DNA from: Bimastos eiseni
Taxonomy: Eukaryota > Annelida > Clitellata > Crassiclitellata > Lumbricidae
Length of the DNA stretch: 64,000 nucleotides
NCBI GenBank assembly: GCA_959347315.1
Contig: OY365808.1
Span: forward strand, 582,975 to 646,974
Direction of reading: 5' to 3'
Shown here: piece after piece, positions 13,288 through 25,759 of the stretch
Layout: each line of letters begins with the position of its first letter
How positions within the stretch are numbered: position 1 is the stretch's first letter
Made by a program: the position numbers and the translations under genes
Notes under the pieces: model-generated
The model's input: the letters and a program-made list of their open reading frames with translations, nothing else
The model's database searches: none
What the model was told of the DNA's origin: nothing

Positions 13288-13325
13288 CACGTGAACGTTC
13301 AAGCAGGATTCGTTCTTTATATAAG
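13288..13325 (+). promoter_or_regulatory. Candidate ACP5-2 core promoter: E-box and TATA-like box
   Basis: GTCACGTGAA (E-box CACGTG at 13288-13293) lies about 25 bp before TATATAAG (13318-13325), and the ACP5-2 start codon is at 13394. GTCACGTGAC is the CLEAR/M-box type bound by TFEB/MITF family factors. Mammalian ACP5 is a known MITF/TFE target, which fits a lysosomal phosphatase. The site is seen in the sequence; its use is inferred. A pyrimidine-rich ATTACAG at about 13350 could instead be a splice acceptor of an upstream non-coding exon. Confidence 0.5.
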
Positions 13326-13393
13326 TTTTCTTTATTTCATTAAATTACAGCTGATCAGATCTTCCACCTAGTCGAAAACTTCCGCGAACCGTG

Positions 13394-16300
13394 ATGGCCG
13401 CGAAGTGGATTCTTTTGGCGCTGACAGCGCTTTCAGTCGTTGGTCATCTTCGTGCAAAAGGTGTCATCGTCATAATAATTTTATTCAAATTTACTTGATA
13501 ACTTCATTAGTCAGGTTTTGTCTTGTGATTTGGGCTAGGTTATAGAGAAATTTTAGCCTGTGATTGCATCTCGATAATATGAGCGATAAAGTTTGTTATT
13601 ATTATGGTTCATTTCTGGTGCGTTTTCTGGTTTGAAACTTTATTAATTCTGGGTAGGAAGATTTGCTAAACGGTCTACACTTTCAGTGCAGGCATTATGT
13701 TGTAATAGTGTTGCCGTTATTACTTAGGCCTAATATTTGATGATATCTATAATTAGAGATAATTTATAGTTTTATTGTTTTTTTTGGTGCACTGGCAATA
13801 TCTGTTTAATTATGAAGTAATGTTGATAAAATGTTTATAATTTTCTTAGTCTTGGTAGGCCATCATTGGAAATCACCTAAAACATTTTTTTCTGCCAAAT
13901 TTGTGCCACAGTTGCATGTAGTTTTAGGTCGGACTTGTTGCACTGCAAGCTGTTGAATTGTGGATTCTGTTTTTAATTTATGTTCGAGTGTCTAATACTA
14001 ATTATGTGTTTGATTTGGAATTGTTTTAGTCGTAACTGGTGCAAGTGATAGTCTCAACTTTTTGGTTATTGGTGATTGGGGCGGTCTGCCCAGGAGTCCA
14101 TTTACCACGGAGATAGAGAAGGCTGTTGCACGCCAGATGGGAAAGTTTGCCAATGATACCAACATCCACTTTGTTCTTGCTCTTGGCGACAACTTCTACT
14201 ATGATGGAGTGAAGGATGTTGACGACAAACGATTTAGGGTTAGTCTCTCGACCTTGGTTAATGTTTGGAAAGTTTTCTCTCTCAATTAACAGTTGTTGGT
14301 AATCATAGTCTTTATTAGCAGTTTTCTGCAGCATCCAATAAGTGATGACGATGTTATTCACACAAAGAATGCATTTTTGTGTGGTAGGTTGGTGAGTTTA
14401 TTTTCTAGATCAAGAGGGAAAGGTCGAACAGATGGTGAATAGTGTTAGGAATTGGAGTAGCATTTGGGAAAGCTGAGAGAAGCAAATGAATGAGGATTTT
14501 TTGAAGACTACAGCTTTCAGGTTTTTAAATTTTTAAGCAATTGCAAAATGAGAAATTGCACTGGCAACAGAGTTGGATGAGCTTGTAACATGGTTCAGGA
14601 AGTGAATGTAGTAGTGAATAGTGAAATTTTTATCGTATCTATCTAAACGAGGTGATATGTCAGATGGTATTGCTCATCTCTCTGGTTTTGCAACAGACAC
14701 AAGAATTGTTTGTCCAATGCGCTGTAAATTAGCCAATATTCTGTTGAGATGTAACAGAGGATTATGTTAGATGCTAAATTTTCGCCTTCTCAATAAACAA
14801 GCTTCTTCTCTTTGTGTTACACAATAATCTTATTTTTCCAATTAACTTGAGTATGAAATTCAATCTTAGAACTTACTTTATAACTTGTCGTTTCCATGCA
14901 TTTCTACACATCAGACAACACATCTTCCGTTTCTTTCCATTTCCAGTTCTTCCACCTTGTCCTATGATATCTCGACTCACTTTAAGTCGTCCTTGATGAT
15001 CTTTTGTACCTGATCTAGTGATCTGGACCATTCTGTTTCCATCTAGACCCTTGGCTTGAATACTTAGGAGGATTTCCAATATGACTATGATTTTCCAGTT
15101 CTGTTTCTTATTCTTAATGTTTTCCTTGTCTTAGGAGACCTATGACCACGTCTTCACCGATCCTTCCCTTGGAGTTGACTGGCATTTCGTCGCTGGAAAT
15201 CACGACCACAATGGAAATGTCAGCGCTGAGATCGCTTACACCAAATTTGAGAAGAGATGGTGCGTATAATCATTGGTGATTGTCAGTGATTTATGAATTG
15301 TCTTTGTTTTCATTATGGATTTGCAATCAATTGAGCAATTAATTGAATTTAATTTAGACCACTAATTGATTGAGCAAATAAAATTTAGATATAATTGTTA
15401 AAGCAGCTGAAAAAGACTGTGTGAATAACTGAACAAATTTAAGGACCTTTTATAACTTAAGTGACCTATGATTTGAACACAACTAATTTCAGTTTGAGTT
15501 GAAATAACTTTCTTATTTACCTAAGTCTATGTTATAGTGAATGGAGAGCCTGATAGCTGATCATTCATTTCATCTAGAGTAGCATTATGATGCATAACTT
15601 GAGTTCTCTCATATAACCTTGTTGCAGGAAAAGTGTCTTCAAGAGGCCCTACATAAATATTCAGATTTTGTGCATTAAACTTTATCTTGTTTTAAATAGT
15701 GAAGAATTGAAAGGCATAATTGAGAACTTGAACTTTATACGACTTCATAATTGTGTAGTTGAATTTGTTGAATTTTTACCTCTTTGAGTTTGTGAAGTTT
15801 CTACAAAACTTCATGAACGCGGAATATATTTATAATTTCAGGAACTTTCCATCGTACTTCTATCCGCTCCGTTTTTCACTTCCATCTGGTTTAAAGACGA
15901 TGGACATTCTAATGTTGGACACGATTTTGCTTTGTGGAAATTCTGATGCTGATGAGCTCGGTCTTCAGCCACAGGGACCTGATGACAAAGCGGTTGCTGA
16001 TAAGCAGTTGGCTTGGTTGGAAGACCGACTCAGAACCAGCAAGTAAGTTATTATTACTTTAATTTATTATTACAGTTATTATTATCATCATCATTGTAAT
16101 TTTCACCTGTGGTGGAAATTATCCATTTGTATTGAAAATTAAAAGTCAATTTTTGTAATTATTGATCTAGGTTGTTATACTGGATTGGGAGAGTAAAGCA
16201 GAAATTCAATTGCATTTAAGTGTTTCTATAGATAACTATTGAGAATTGCTTTTGGAATTATGTCATAACTTTTATTTATTATTTTGGTAAATTAAGCGTC

Positions 16301-17608
16301 AAAGTTGGTGCCAACAGTTTATAAAGAATGTGCTGTGAAAAGTTACTAAGACTGATCTGGTTTGGGACTAGCAACAGCTTGCAAAACTAGACTTACAGCT
16401 TGCTGAACTTTCCTACTCTCAGACGGTAACCGAACTGTCTTAGGACCCTCCCAGACCCTTAAATCCAAGCTATAGATCATTCAGGATATAATGAGTTTAT
16501 TTGTGAATAACTAACTATTCACACTCTAAACTGTTTTTGTTTCAGGGCCGATTACCTGATTGTTGCCGGTCATTATCCAGTCTTCAGCATCAGTAGCCAC
16601 GGACCAACAAAATGCCTCGTCGATCAACTCCTCCCTCTCCTTCACAAATACAACGTCTCTTCATACTTCTGTGGCCATGACCACAACCTACAAGTAAGTG
16701 GCACAACTAGACATTTTTATGTTTGTGTAACATGAATATACATTTGACAACATCCTTATCTCATGATCTAATTGTATATCGTATTAATTACTAGGACAGT
16801 CGCTCCCAGGATTTTACGCTGTTTACAGAACAGGGCACTAAGAGTGCAATTCACTAAGAGTGTAATTCAGTCAGCTCTGACCTTAGTTCCATTTATTTTT
16901 ATTCCAGTTTGTTATTGTATCCAACCTCAGTGTTGTGATTTTTACACTTATTTCAGTTTAGAAAATAGTTTCATTCTGATGTCAGTAGCTATAAACAGCA
17001 GCTTTTTGTAATTTTATACAGATAATGATCCAGTCATGGCTTCCATAGAGCAGATAATTACCGAGGTTTCAAACTGTTGTCCTACAATATTGAGAGAAAT
17101 ATTGACATCTTTGCGAGTTTTTTAAAGATATTCTAATATAATTCTATTTGGCATTCTCTCATTCTCTTTCACTTTTCTCAAAACCTGCTTCTTCTCGCAG
17201 GGCCTTGTGCACTGGCAGCGCTTCTGAACGATTCACCCTACTAGAGGCGCTCTACAAATGCTTAAATACATTAGAATAATATTGAAAAAGTATGAAATCT
17301 CTGTTGTGAGATCCTGCTGTGAACAAATCGTCCTGACCTGTTCTTGCATTTCCTCACAGCATCTGCACTACACTCAAAATGACACAACCGTCGAATACTT
17401 CGTCTCTGGTGCGGCCAATTTCATCGATCAATCAAAACAGCACAAGTCTGCAGTTCCACCAGGGTCTTCAAAGTTCTTCTGGGCCGACCCCAACCTCCTC
17501 GGGGGATTCGCTTACGTCAGATTCACGCCGGATCAGCTGATGTTCTCGTTCTATGCAGCAAATGGCAAAATGCTTTACCAACATCCGATTAACCCTCGAG
17601 TCTTCTAA
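13394..17608 (+). CDS. ACP5: Tartrate-resistant (purple) acid phosphatase, copy 2
   Basis: Six exons: 13394-13460, 14030-14238, 15135-15259, 15842-16042, 16546-16693 and 17360-17608. They join to 332 aa ending in TAA. The start gives a signal peptide ([17 protein letters not shown]). The metal-ligand motifs are complete: GDWGG (D38), GDNFY (D76, Y79), GNHD (N114), AGHYP (H210) and GHDH (H245, H247). This copy keeps the canonical first motif GDWG. Exons 2-6 have exactly the same lengths (209, 125, 201, 148 and 249 nt) and phases as copy 1, so the two are tandem duplicates with active-site conservation. The signal peptides and the region around residues 150-200 differ most. An AATATA-type poly(A) signal is possible near 17923. 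The product is expected to be a secreted or lysosomal metallophosphatase. Confidence 0.94.
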
Positions 17609-18472
17609 AAGCTCGAACTAAGAACACGTTTAGCTAACCAAGAAGTTCCACTGACATTGTATCGTTCCTTCGCTTATTTTACATGTGTCTGCTTTTTGCG
17701 TTATATTTCAGGCAAGGGCTTTTTCGTGCAAAGTTTTTTGTGATGGGCTATGTTACAAGCAGAGAAATTTAAACAAAGATCATTGATTTAGATCTGATTG
17801 AAAGCATTCCTTAGAATTTCCATCAGTGGTTTAATTTTCTGTAGAGATTTGCCTGCTCTTGTAAATGGTCTCATTTCTCAACGAAACCGCTAAGTTTCCC
17901 AATGTACAGAATTGTCTAGATTCAATATAAACGTGTCTTTATTCTTTAATAACCAGACGATTTACTTGATTCAGGTGTTAGTCAGACTGAACAACGATAA
18001 TCAGATGATCTCATTGAATAATGTTTAAGAAGAAGAGCAGTCCCTTAGTCTAACCCCAGGGGATAGCAACAGGTATGATGTGCTAGCTATTTGACTCTAT
18101 TAGTCTTTACTTAAATGTGGGTAATTGGCTGGGGCTCTCATTTGCCCACTGATTGTCTTATCCTCTGCTCGTAATATAGCTGAGTTTGCTAAAGTGTGTA
18201 GGGCAATTGAAGCAGAAAGTTTGAACGTGGTCCAGCATGCTGACCGCTTGACCATTTCGCATGTAAAGTATGTTTAAATAAATGTCCAGTTGGTGAAATG
18301 TAAGGTAAAGATTCCTGCAGAACTGACTGAACAAGTTGAACATTGACTAAACTTCGTATGCACTTTGTATCGACTTGAATGAAATCAACAATTGGCAAAG
18401 GATCTACGGTGAAGTGTGACATTTTGTAAACTTACGTCTGTATGTTTGATTTTAACGAAATTCACTTGTCAC

Positions 18473-18535
18473 TGCGTTTAATATTGAGAATTGCGTTTAA
18501 TATCGAGAATTGCGTTTAATATCGAGAATTGCGTA
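18473..18535. repeat. 19-bp tandem repeat, 3-4 copies
   Basis: GCGTTTAATATCGAGAATT is repeated in tandem with one variant unit at the left end. Confidence 0.85.
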
Positions 18536-20834
18536 CTAGAATCGGATATTCATAGACATAAAATAAAATTTTTTATTAAATTTCTGTAATGAACAAATTG
18601 AAAGCAGTTCTAAATATGAGCTGATTTAACATTTCATTTTTGAGATGATTTATAAAACTGTGAACTTTGTAGTATGTCTTGTAAGCTATGTAATTAGTAT
18701 AGGAAGTATTGATGGGAAAAGAAAAATGATGCAAGACAGTTTATAGAAAGAAAGGACCCACATAATATGGATGCAAATCTTATTTTGATCACATTGAAGG
18801 AATGAGGCAACAGATTGTGTCTGTATCTTATCGATTAATATATGCAGAATAACTAATCAGAGGTGCTCTCAGCAGGGAAACCCTGGGAAACAGAAATGCA
18901 TGTCAAGAGTAAGAGGGCAATGGAAAGAAGAAGTTGTTGAATAATGAGACATCTGAAGAATGAGGAATAAACCCTAGTAGACCAACATTCAATGTTTTAT
19001 AAATTAGGTATGAGCCTCAATTTCTAACCCATTCTTTACAAAGATTTGGCACAATGGTTACATACCACCTGATTATTTTTTACGTATTAGTAACATATGG
19101 CATTAGCCCGAAAGTTCTCAACTCTGCAGCTTCAACATATTTGACTTTGCAAACTGTCCCTCATACTGTTACGATTCAGTTCAGAAGCTTTGTCTATGTT
19201 AGACCAACTGCAGGTGGAATCACTTTCTCAACAGCTCTGGCTCCAGCTCCTCCGTTTATCCCTTCAAGCACCTCAAATCTGTATTATTCAACAGTGATTA
19301 ATGACAATTAAAATAGCAATCAAGTCAACTGGACAGTAACACATCTGCCAGAAATATCTGCTAAGACAATGAAACAATTCTCCGTATTATCACATATATT
19401 ATGACTTCAAAGAACTATTTACATAGTCAACTAGAGACAATTTAGCAGAATAAAAAAACAGCATCCAGGTTAGAAGCAGCATTAATGAACTCATCCAGTT
19501 TAAAAGATTTAAGTCACTGAAATGTCTTCTGCTGCTATGGAGTTTTGATCAGGTCGGAAGTCATCTAACAACCATTGTCAAAAATTATTGGCTGTTTGAG
19601 GATAAACAGATACTAAGTAGCTCAGTAAATGCAACTTTCAACCAACTGGTCAATTGCAGACTACCTACAAACATAATTCTTTACCACATTAAATTTTGTC
19701 CTTGAAGTGATGCTGTGATAATGGCACTTTAGAAGGTATTAGAGTAGAAAGATTATTCAAATTCACGTCCTTTGGAACAATCTTCTACCCAAAATGCAAA
19801 CACAACCAGCACACGGACCTATAAAAATTCTTGCTTCAATTCGTACCATCTGGTATCTGGAACATCCAGTTTGTAGAGCCATTTATCCGGTTTTAACAGC
19901 TGCTGCGGTACGTTCAAAGCTGACAGTGAAAGCAGCATTAAAAAAACTTTGTCCAACACGACATGGGGTGTTAACACCAGACACCCATCAGCGATTTCAC
20001 AAGTACACGCTTGAATCACAGCTTACTTATTGTATTACTTACTGTAATCAGTTCTTTAAGAAGTAGACACATTATTTCACAAGTAGTACATGGTGGATTA
20101 CCACCTATGACGTTTCAAACTATAAAAAAATTTCGTAGACAGTCTCAAAACTAACTTGTCAAGATGGCATTTCGCCCAACAATGATTCACTTACTTTGAT
20201 TAAGCACTGTGTTGTTTAAACTAAATGCAGGCACAGGTATATTCCTATTGAAGAGATTTTGTTAAGAATAATAAAGAGAACAAAATCACAAAATACTGAT
20301 TCGATGTCAGTCAAGACAAACATCATTAATTGGCGAAATAACTCTGAGAAAAAAGGCTGTGACAATCATGCAGTAAAATCCAGTTTCGTGACTATTATCA
20401 TGAAGTAAAACAACACTGTTGAAATTCTTTAAAACAATGACTTTAGCTGTGAGAGAGATCAAACAAGAAGCAATTGCAAGTGGCAAAATATTCGCCTCAA
20501 TAGAGTCATCTATGAGAGGCGCCATATACATCAACGAATGATTGAAAAACTAGATGAAAACACGCCTTTGAACCTCAACAACTGTTTTATGTCAGCTCTG
20601 ACTTTTGACCTTTCCCAAGCAATCCTCTTTCAACCCTGCAGACCCACGAATACACTGGTTATACAGCAGATGTGGCGATTACAACATTTTCTGACATGTC
20701 CATAAAAGATGTTCAAACTCAACTTCTTTTTTCTATGTACATTCAATGTAAAGTCACCAACCCTGTCTCTTCAAATGGTTCACCAACAATAGACAACAAA
20801 TGGCTCATGGACAAAGGTTGACTGCTAAAAAATA

Positions 20835-21006
20835 TATTATTCACCCACAGTATTCAGTAAAATAGAAGTTGGACTGATGATAATAATGCTTGCTGAAACA
20901 CAAATTGGATCATTGAAAGAATTCTTTCCTAAGTAGAACTTGGATTAGAAAGCTTTGTAATCATCAATCCAACTTCTGGTTTACTGAATACAACGGGCGA
21001 ATAATA
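20835..21006. mobile_element. TA-flanked inverted-repeat element (candidate Tc1/mariner MITE)
   Basis: The left arm begins TATTATTCACCCACAGTATT, and the reverse complement of the right arm begins TATTATTCGCCCGTTGTATT. The arms match over about 46 bp with roughly seven mismatches and are separated by about 75 bp. TA dinucleotides flank the TTATTC ends. The alternative is an imperfect hairpin-forming RNA. Confidence 0.5.
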
Positions 21007-22449
21007 AGTTTTTGGTGGTCATGGTCTGTGAAACATTAGTTGTCGGTGAATCATTTGTAATAGAAACAAAACCATCTGATGCCTTTTCTGTTATGGAGCG
21101 ATGCAGGAGAACTCACAGATAACTCAAATTCAGCCACAGAAACACCTTCTGCCATCCAAACAAAGTCGTCATGAACCTCAACAATCAATGTTTCAGTTAA
21201 AATTGCTATAGATCTTATGCAATTTATAACTTTCAAACTCTCAATGAAATTTAACACAAAAGGCTATATTTTCAGAGGGGTTACCATTCCTCCCACCAGT
21301 TGGACTGCAGAGTGTAATACCCCACTTCTCATGGGAACCTCAAATTAACAAAGTCCATCGTTATTGACTGAGAAAGTTTTTATTTGAGCTGATTACTAGA
21401 CATCATATCATCATCGATAGCATTATATAATTGTTATTGTTCGGCATTGAATATAAACACCACTAATCATAAACACTCATCAATTAAAAAGTGGCAAATG
21501 ATGTGGAACACTTTCTACACTAAAGTAACAATCCTATTTAACACCAAAAGTTCAGGTCAGAGCATGACTCTATGTCATTGCTCTAGAGTGAAGTTATATA
21601 AATGGCCAAATTGCACAGATTAAAAGTCAATTAACACTCAAAGCTGCACTATTTGATGCACACATATTTCGTACAGAAGAAAAATAAGCAGACTAAAAAC
21701 AGCAAAACGCCTTCAACAAACAACATTAATTTAGACAGACATGCAATTATAACTCATTTGAGAATTATCGACCATACAGTCAAGTGATTCCGTTTTGAAA
21801 AGGCAACTCAGTCTACGTGCCAACTATCGGCATTTCGTTGAGATACAGTGAAACCTCGCAATGTGAACAGAGATAGAGTAGAACCTCAATATGGCTAACG
21901 CTCTCCTTCATGAGAGAGTTAGCCATACGGCTCAACATGGCTAACGTCCATTCACAAATCGATAACACTGTAAAAAGTATTTCGCTAAAGCATCATCCTT
22001 TAACCTCAGCACGCTCTTTCCAAACTAACGATAACCACCTCTGATTCCCATTTCTCTGTGTCCTTGCGAACGTTGAAATGTTTTTTCATAATAACACTTA
22101 TCAATCATATCCGCAACTTCTCTTTCCAAATCTCTATCAAAACAGAGATGTCTGATAATGTGTACATTGGCCAAACTTTAACAAATACCTTTAATGTCTC
22201 ACTATCGCAGTAATCACAGATTGATTGGTTTTTCAACGTGACAGAATTAACCATCTACATCACGCGTTGAATAATCACAAAAAGCGCCTGGCAAACTATC
22301 TTCAGTACAGCAAGTATTGAAACGATAATTTCACAACGCCTGTACTTTCGACCACCCTTCGCTGCAAATCCATGATCACCAATTAAACGTAAAAGATATC
22401 TTTGTATCTACAGTACTGTAAAACTGTTACACATGATCGTAACAGTCAG

Positions 22450-24359
22450 TTAGTAATTGTTTACGTCGTAACTCGTTAGAAGCGCAGCATCCACTGGTTC
22501 CATGCAGGACGGACACGTGAGCGAGCGCATGAGCCAGTCGTCAATGCACTCGCAGTGGTAAGTATGTACACAAGGCAGGTACCGTACTTTGTCACCAACG
22601 ACAAACTCACCCATGCAGATGGCACATCTACAAGCGAACAACACCAGATGTCACAGGACATGATTTCAACCAATCTATAAAACACATCACTCAATGAAAT
22701 CACACAGAAATTGGAAAACCCTTACATAATAATCGTATGACTTCTTAAAGGCTGTTGTCATAAAGTATAGAGTTGTCTCTCAACTTGGCCTTGCACCAGT
22801 CTACCTAACAGATCTTTGTCAGCCAGTATTGAGGCTTGGTGAGGAATCATGTCTAGGTCACTCCGTTCGCTCTGCTGAGAGGGGTTCTAGTGACTCAATT
22901 TGCCAATACAGCAGTTTTTGGAAATGAAGACAGTAAAGGTTAAGTTCAGATTAGAAGGCAGAGATGTTATTTCAGCAGCCGTGCAGTGGGTTGAATTTGC
23001 AGAAATACAAAATAAGGAAAAGAGGGAGGAGCGTTGTAAGTGAGAGTTTGGAAAAGGATGAGATAGATAAAAGTTGCTTCTAACAGGAGGGAAGAGCAGC
23101 AATATTGTCTGGAAAAGAAGCAGTACAATTTTGACTATTTTATTTTTATTATTATTATCATTAAGTACTAGTTGATTTTCCCTTGCAAGGATGGTCTAAA
23201 AGCAATTTGAAGATTATAAGAGCAACACCTATTCTAAAACGGTTTAGATTCGCATTCATTGTGTAGTAGTACCTTATCACTCCAACTGCGTGGTCATTAA
23301 ACTTTCACGTAACATTAGTGACTGACTGACATGGAGCTATATAAATTTCCTATGAGAATAGGCATGAAATGATGAGTTGGTCATTCCTCTGCTTACTTAC
23401 TCTCTAATTTTCTTGGTGCCTTCATAGATGCCCCACGGCAGATGGTTAATGAGACCAATGCGTTTCGCTATCTTAATCTGTTCATCCTCTGACAATTGTA
23501 GGACCGGCTGACTTATGTCCATGCCCAGGTGTAACCTCTGCAACAAATACAACAACGTAATGTAACCACGTACTTCCGCCTAAAACAGTTGAAAGAAATA
23601 TGAAAGAACTTTACACATTCAATGTATCAACCATTTATGAAAGTTACAAAATGACTCAGCTTCTAGTATGGTGTTATTTGGTCTGGAAGAGCCATGTACA
23701 AATCATACGCTGCATCACTACATTGCATGGGAAATCTTTGACAAGACACAGGGCCGTGCCTGGGGGGGACCAGCAAGGCCGTGGCCCAGGGCGCAAATGT
23801 GGAAAGAGCACAAATTTCAGGATGAAATAACTTATTACTCCATAAAATGCACTATTTTCAAAATGTTAGGTGCCAGATTGATGCTAGGCACAGGGCGCAA
23901 TTATAGCTTGGGAACAATTCTAAGATGTTTCTAACTTGCAATCACTGCTCTCGTCCGATTCTTAAGTATGCCACGCACGACCACACATAAATAAATGCAA
24001 GAACATGTTCGAAGTTCTATTCATATGTATTTCTACGATTTATCAGACCATGATTAATTCTCTACATCTGTAATTCAGATGGTTGTCGATAACCTAAACT
24101 TTCATCAGAAAATTGTTAGCTTAATTACACTCAAAACCAACTTTCATCAACCTTTCATCGTTAGCTTAATTACACTTAAACAAATAATTCAACTAATGTG
24201 AGAAAATTACTTGGGGGCTCGTACCCTATTGTGTTGAACATAGGGCGGAGGTGGGAGATCGACGTGGCCTGATGACTCGCTCACTTCAGCCGAGGGATCA
24301 ATCCCTCTGAGCAGAGATATATCGTCCGGAGTAGACGCTTTAAAACAGTTACATCCCAT
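22450..24359 (-). CDS. RNF11: RING finger protein 11 (RING-H2 E3/adaptor)
   Basis: Three exons on the minus strand: 24359-24211, 23535-23401 and 22627-22450. They join to 153 aa; human RNF11 has 154. The N-terminus MGCNCFK offers Gly2 for myristoylation and Cys3/Cys5 for palmitoylation, predicting endosomal membrane attachment. STPDDISLL follows, then a PPPPY motif (Y40) that in the family binds WW domains of NEDD4-type ligases. The RING-H2 finger is complete: C96, C99, C114, H116, H119, C122, C133, C136. The C-terminal CMEPVDAALLTSY is close to the vertebrate sequence. RNF11 acts in ubiquitin signalling with NEDD4/ITCH ligases and A20. The exon 2 acceptor is GCAGAG with the exon starting after the second AG; the nearer AG would give an early stop. 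It is divergent from KIF23. Confidence 0.95.
22775..22915 (+). mobile_element. LINE 3'-end fragment in RNF11 intron 2
   Basis: The plus-strand frame reads LGLAPVYLTDLCQPVLRLG then HSVRSAERGSSDS and ICQYSSFWK before a stop. This matches the usual C-terminal pattern of jockey/L2-like retrotransposon polymerases (APxYLxDLC...LRSAxxG). Related, more decayed ends lie at 33530-33745 and 34840-35060. Confidence 0.6.
23746..23910. mobile_element. Possible hAT terminus fragment
   Basis: CAGGGCCGTGCCTGGGGGG followed by GCCCAGGGCGCAAATG resembles common hAT element ends. I could not find a matching opposite terminus or a target duplication, so this is only a fragment. It lies in RNF11 intron 1. Confidence 0.3.
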
Positions 24360-25025
24360 TCTTAATCGATTCAACGATTATCATCGCCCAACTGCGTCGC
24401 AACTTCTGTCACTCGTCCGTGTCGTCGTCGTTGTTCTTAGTCGTTGCTGTCCCGCCCTTCTTTATGATTCGACTCCTTTGTTGTTGTTCTTTGTTGATGT
24501 TGTTGTTGTTGTTATGATTAATGCAGAGGTCAGTGTTTATGACGGAAGTCGCTGTTCATCGAGTGTAAGATTTTTCACAGACGAATTATTCCTAGAGAGC
24601 CATTAACTAGACGCCATCTACCGGCCAAATTACATTTCACTTGACGCAACTAGTCGCATTGCTCTTTGGCTTGGCCTAATCGAAGTAGTAAAATTGCGGG
24701 AAACAGCTACTTCACAGGCACCCACATTGCCTCTAAATGTGCATAACTGTTACCACAAAATGCCTTTGCAAGTTCTGGCAAGATCTGGCGGCTGAATTTC
24801 GCACTTTTTCGATTTTTCCACCATCATTGCCAATCACCCACTTTCGTCTGCTTCGATCGGGAGCTTCGATCCGTCACCCTCGAGCTTTCCATTCGATGTT
24901 AGAATTTCACCTCATATGATCATCTAGTCCTGGCTTATAATCCTCGCTCGAAACGACACACACCTTTATAGCTACACTGCCTCCTCTAAACTGCTGGAAA
25001 TTGGACTCAAACCTTCAGACAACCT

Positions 25026-25115
25026 CTGTGACTTGACGCAGCGCTCATGAATATGCTGACGCAATGCGCTTGGCTTTTGAGTAACACTTTAGAAGTGGAA
25101 TATGATTACGATTAC
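25026..25115 (+). repeat. SINE-like repeat copy (family S)
   Basis: It contains GACGCAGCGCTCATGAATAT, GCGCTTGGCTTTTGAGTAAC and ACTTTAGAAGTGG, then GATTACGATTAC, in the same block order as 9976-10085. Confidence 0.7.
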
Positions 25116-25565
25116 TGGCAATACTATTGATACAATGAAAATGATGATTCTATCTTCACATAATAATATAGGGCTATATATACATGCATAATCATGCAGT
25201 TACTGACCCTTCGATAATTGAACGCTGCTCAAGATATAGACCATAGCGCTTTGATCAAGGCCCACTGGTCGTAATTCAGTCAAATAAATCTGGATATTCT
25301 TTAACAGAATATTCTTTGACTTACTGGTAAAACTGAACAAAGAATCCCAATAAGTAAAAGTAAGTATGCGCTTTATTGAACAACTTGCAAACGCACTGTG
25401 GGCATATCATAATATGAACGCAAGATGTTTATAACAAGCAATTACATAACAGACATCCTCAGAGTAGTGTTAGAGTAAAAATAAAGTAGGCCCTAAGCTG
25501 GCTGACCAGAAATGAAGGGAAACGAAATTTTTAGCATCTCTCGCAAAAGTGGAATTAAGAAGGAT

Positions 25566-25621
25566 GAACAATGGCCGCGGCCGACGACAGTAATTACTGT
25601 CGTCTGCAGCTGCCATTGTTC
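25566..25621. repeat. 56-bp palindrome without a loop
   Basis: The core GACGACAGTAATTACTGTCGTC (25582-25605 region) is a perfect palindrome. The outer arms begin GAACAATGGC and end GCCATTGTTC with a few internal mismatches. It can extrude as a cruciform and sits about 140 bp before the CCAAT pair of KIF23. Confidence 0.85.
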
Positions 25622-25759
25622 TCAATTTGAGCCAAAATTTAAAAAAATGATAATCATTATTTTCTATATTGCCTCAAATTGGGTTAAGGAAGTGTCGAGC
25701 AACATAAAATAAAAATGCATCGCACTTTGGCGCCACCTGCTAAGCAGACTCTAAATCTG

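Larger units (their letters stand above)
9629..13393. other. Intergenic region between the two ACP5 copies
   Basis: No gene seen. It contains a 16-bp tandem repeat (9695-9760), SINE-like copies (9976-10085 and about 11750-11790), a hAT MITE with perfect target duplication (10995-11276), a tRNA-derived SINE on the minus strand (12376-12495), one copy of the AATAACTTG-type repeat (about 12830-12875) and the presumed ACP5-2 promoter near 13288-13325. Confidence 0.7.
17609..22449. other. Intergenic region between ACP5-2 and RNF11, probably including the RNF11 3' UTR
   Basis: No convincing coding exon on either strand. The frames at 19054-19311, 19794-20066 and 21051-21257 show no recognisable domain. 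It contains a 19-bp tandem repeat (about 18473-18535), an inverted-repeat element (20835-21006) and a hairpin near 21892-21925 beside a Tigger-like terminus (ACAGTGAAACCTCG, 21845). Because RNF11 ends at 22450 on the minus strand, part of this AT-rich stretch is likely its 3' UTR. Confidence 0.6.

Noticed and set aside
16772..17011. Frame with [13 protein letters not shown] resembling LINE polymerase
   Set aside because: The match is short and there is no flanking polymerase motif; too weak to call in ACP5-2 intron 5.
19794..20066. 90-codon ORF as a possible exon
   Set aside because: No recognisable domain, no convincing splice context, and it lies in the probable RNF11 3' region.
23501..23541. 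TTGCAG (first AG) as acceptor of RNF11 exon 2
   Set aside because: It shifts the frame and gives a stop after seven codons; the AG two bases downstream restores the conserved protein.
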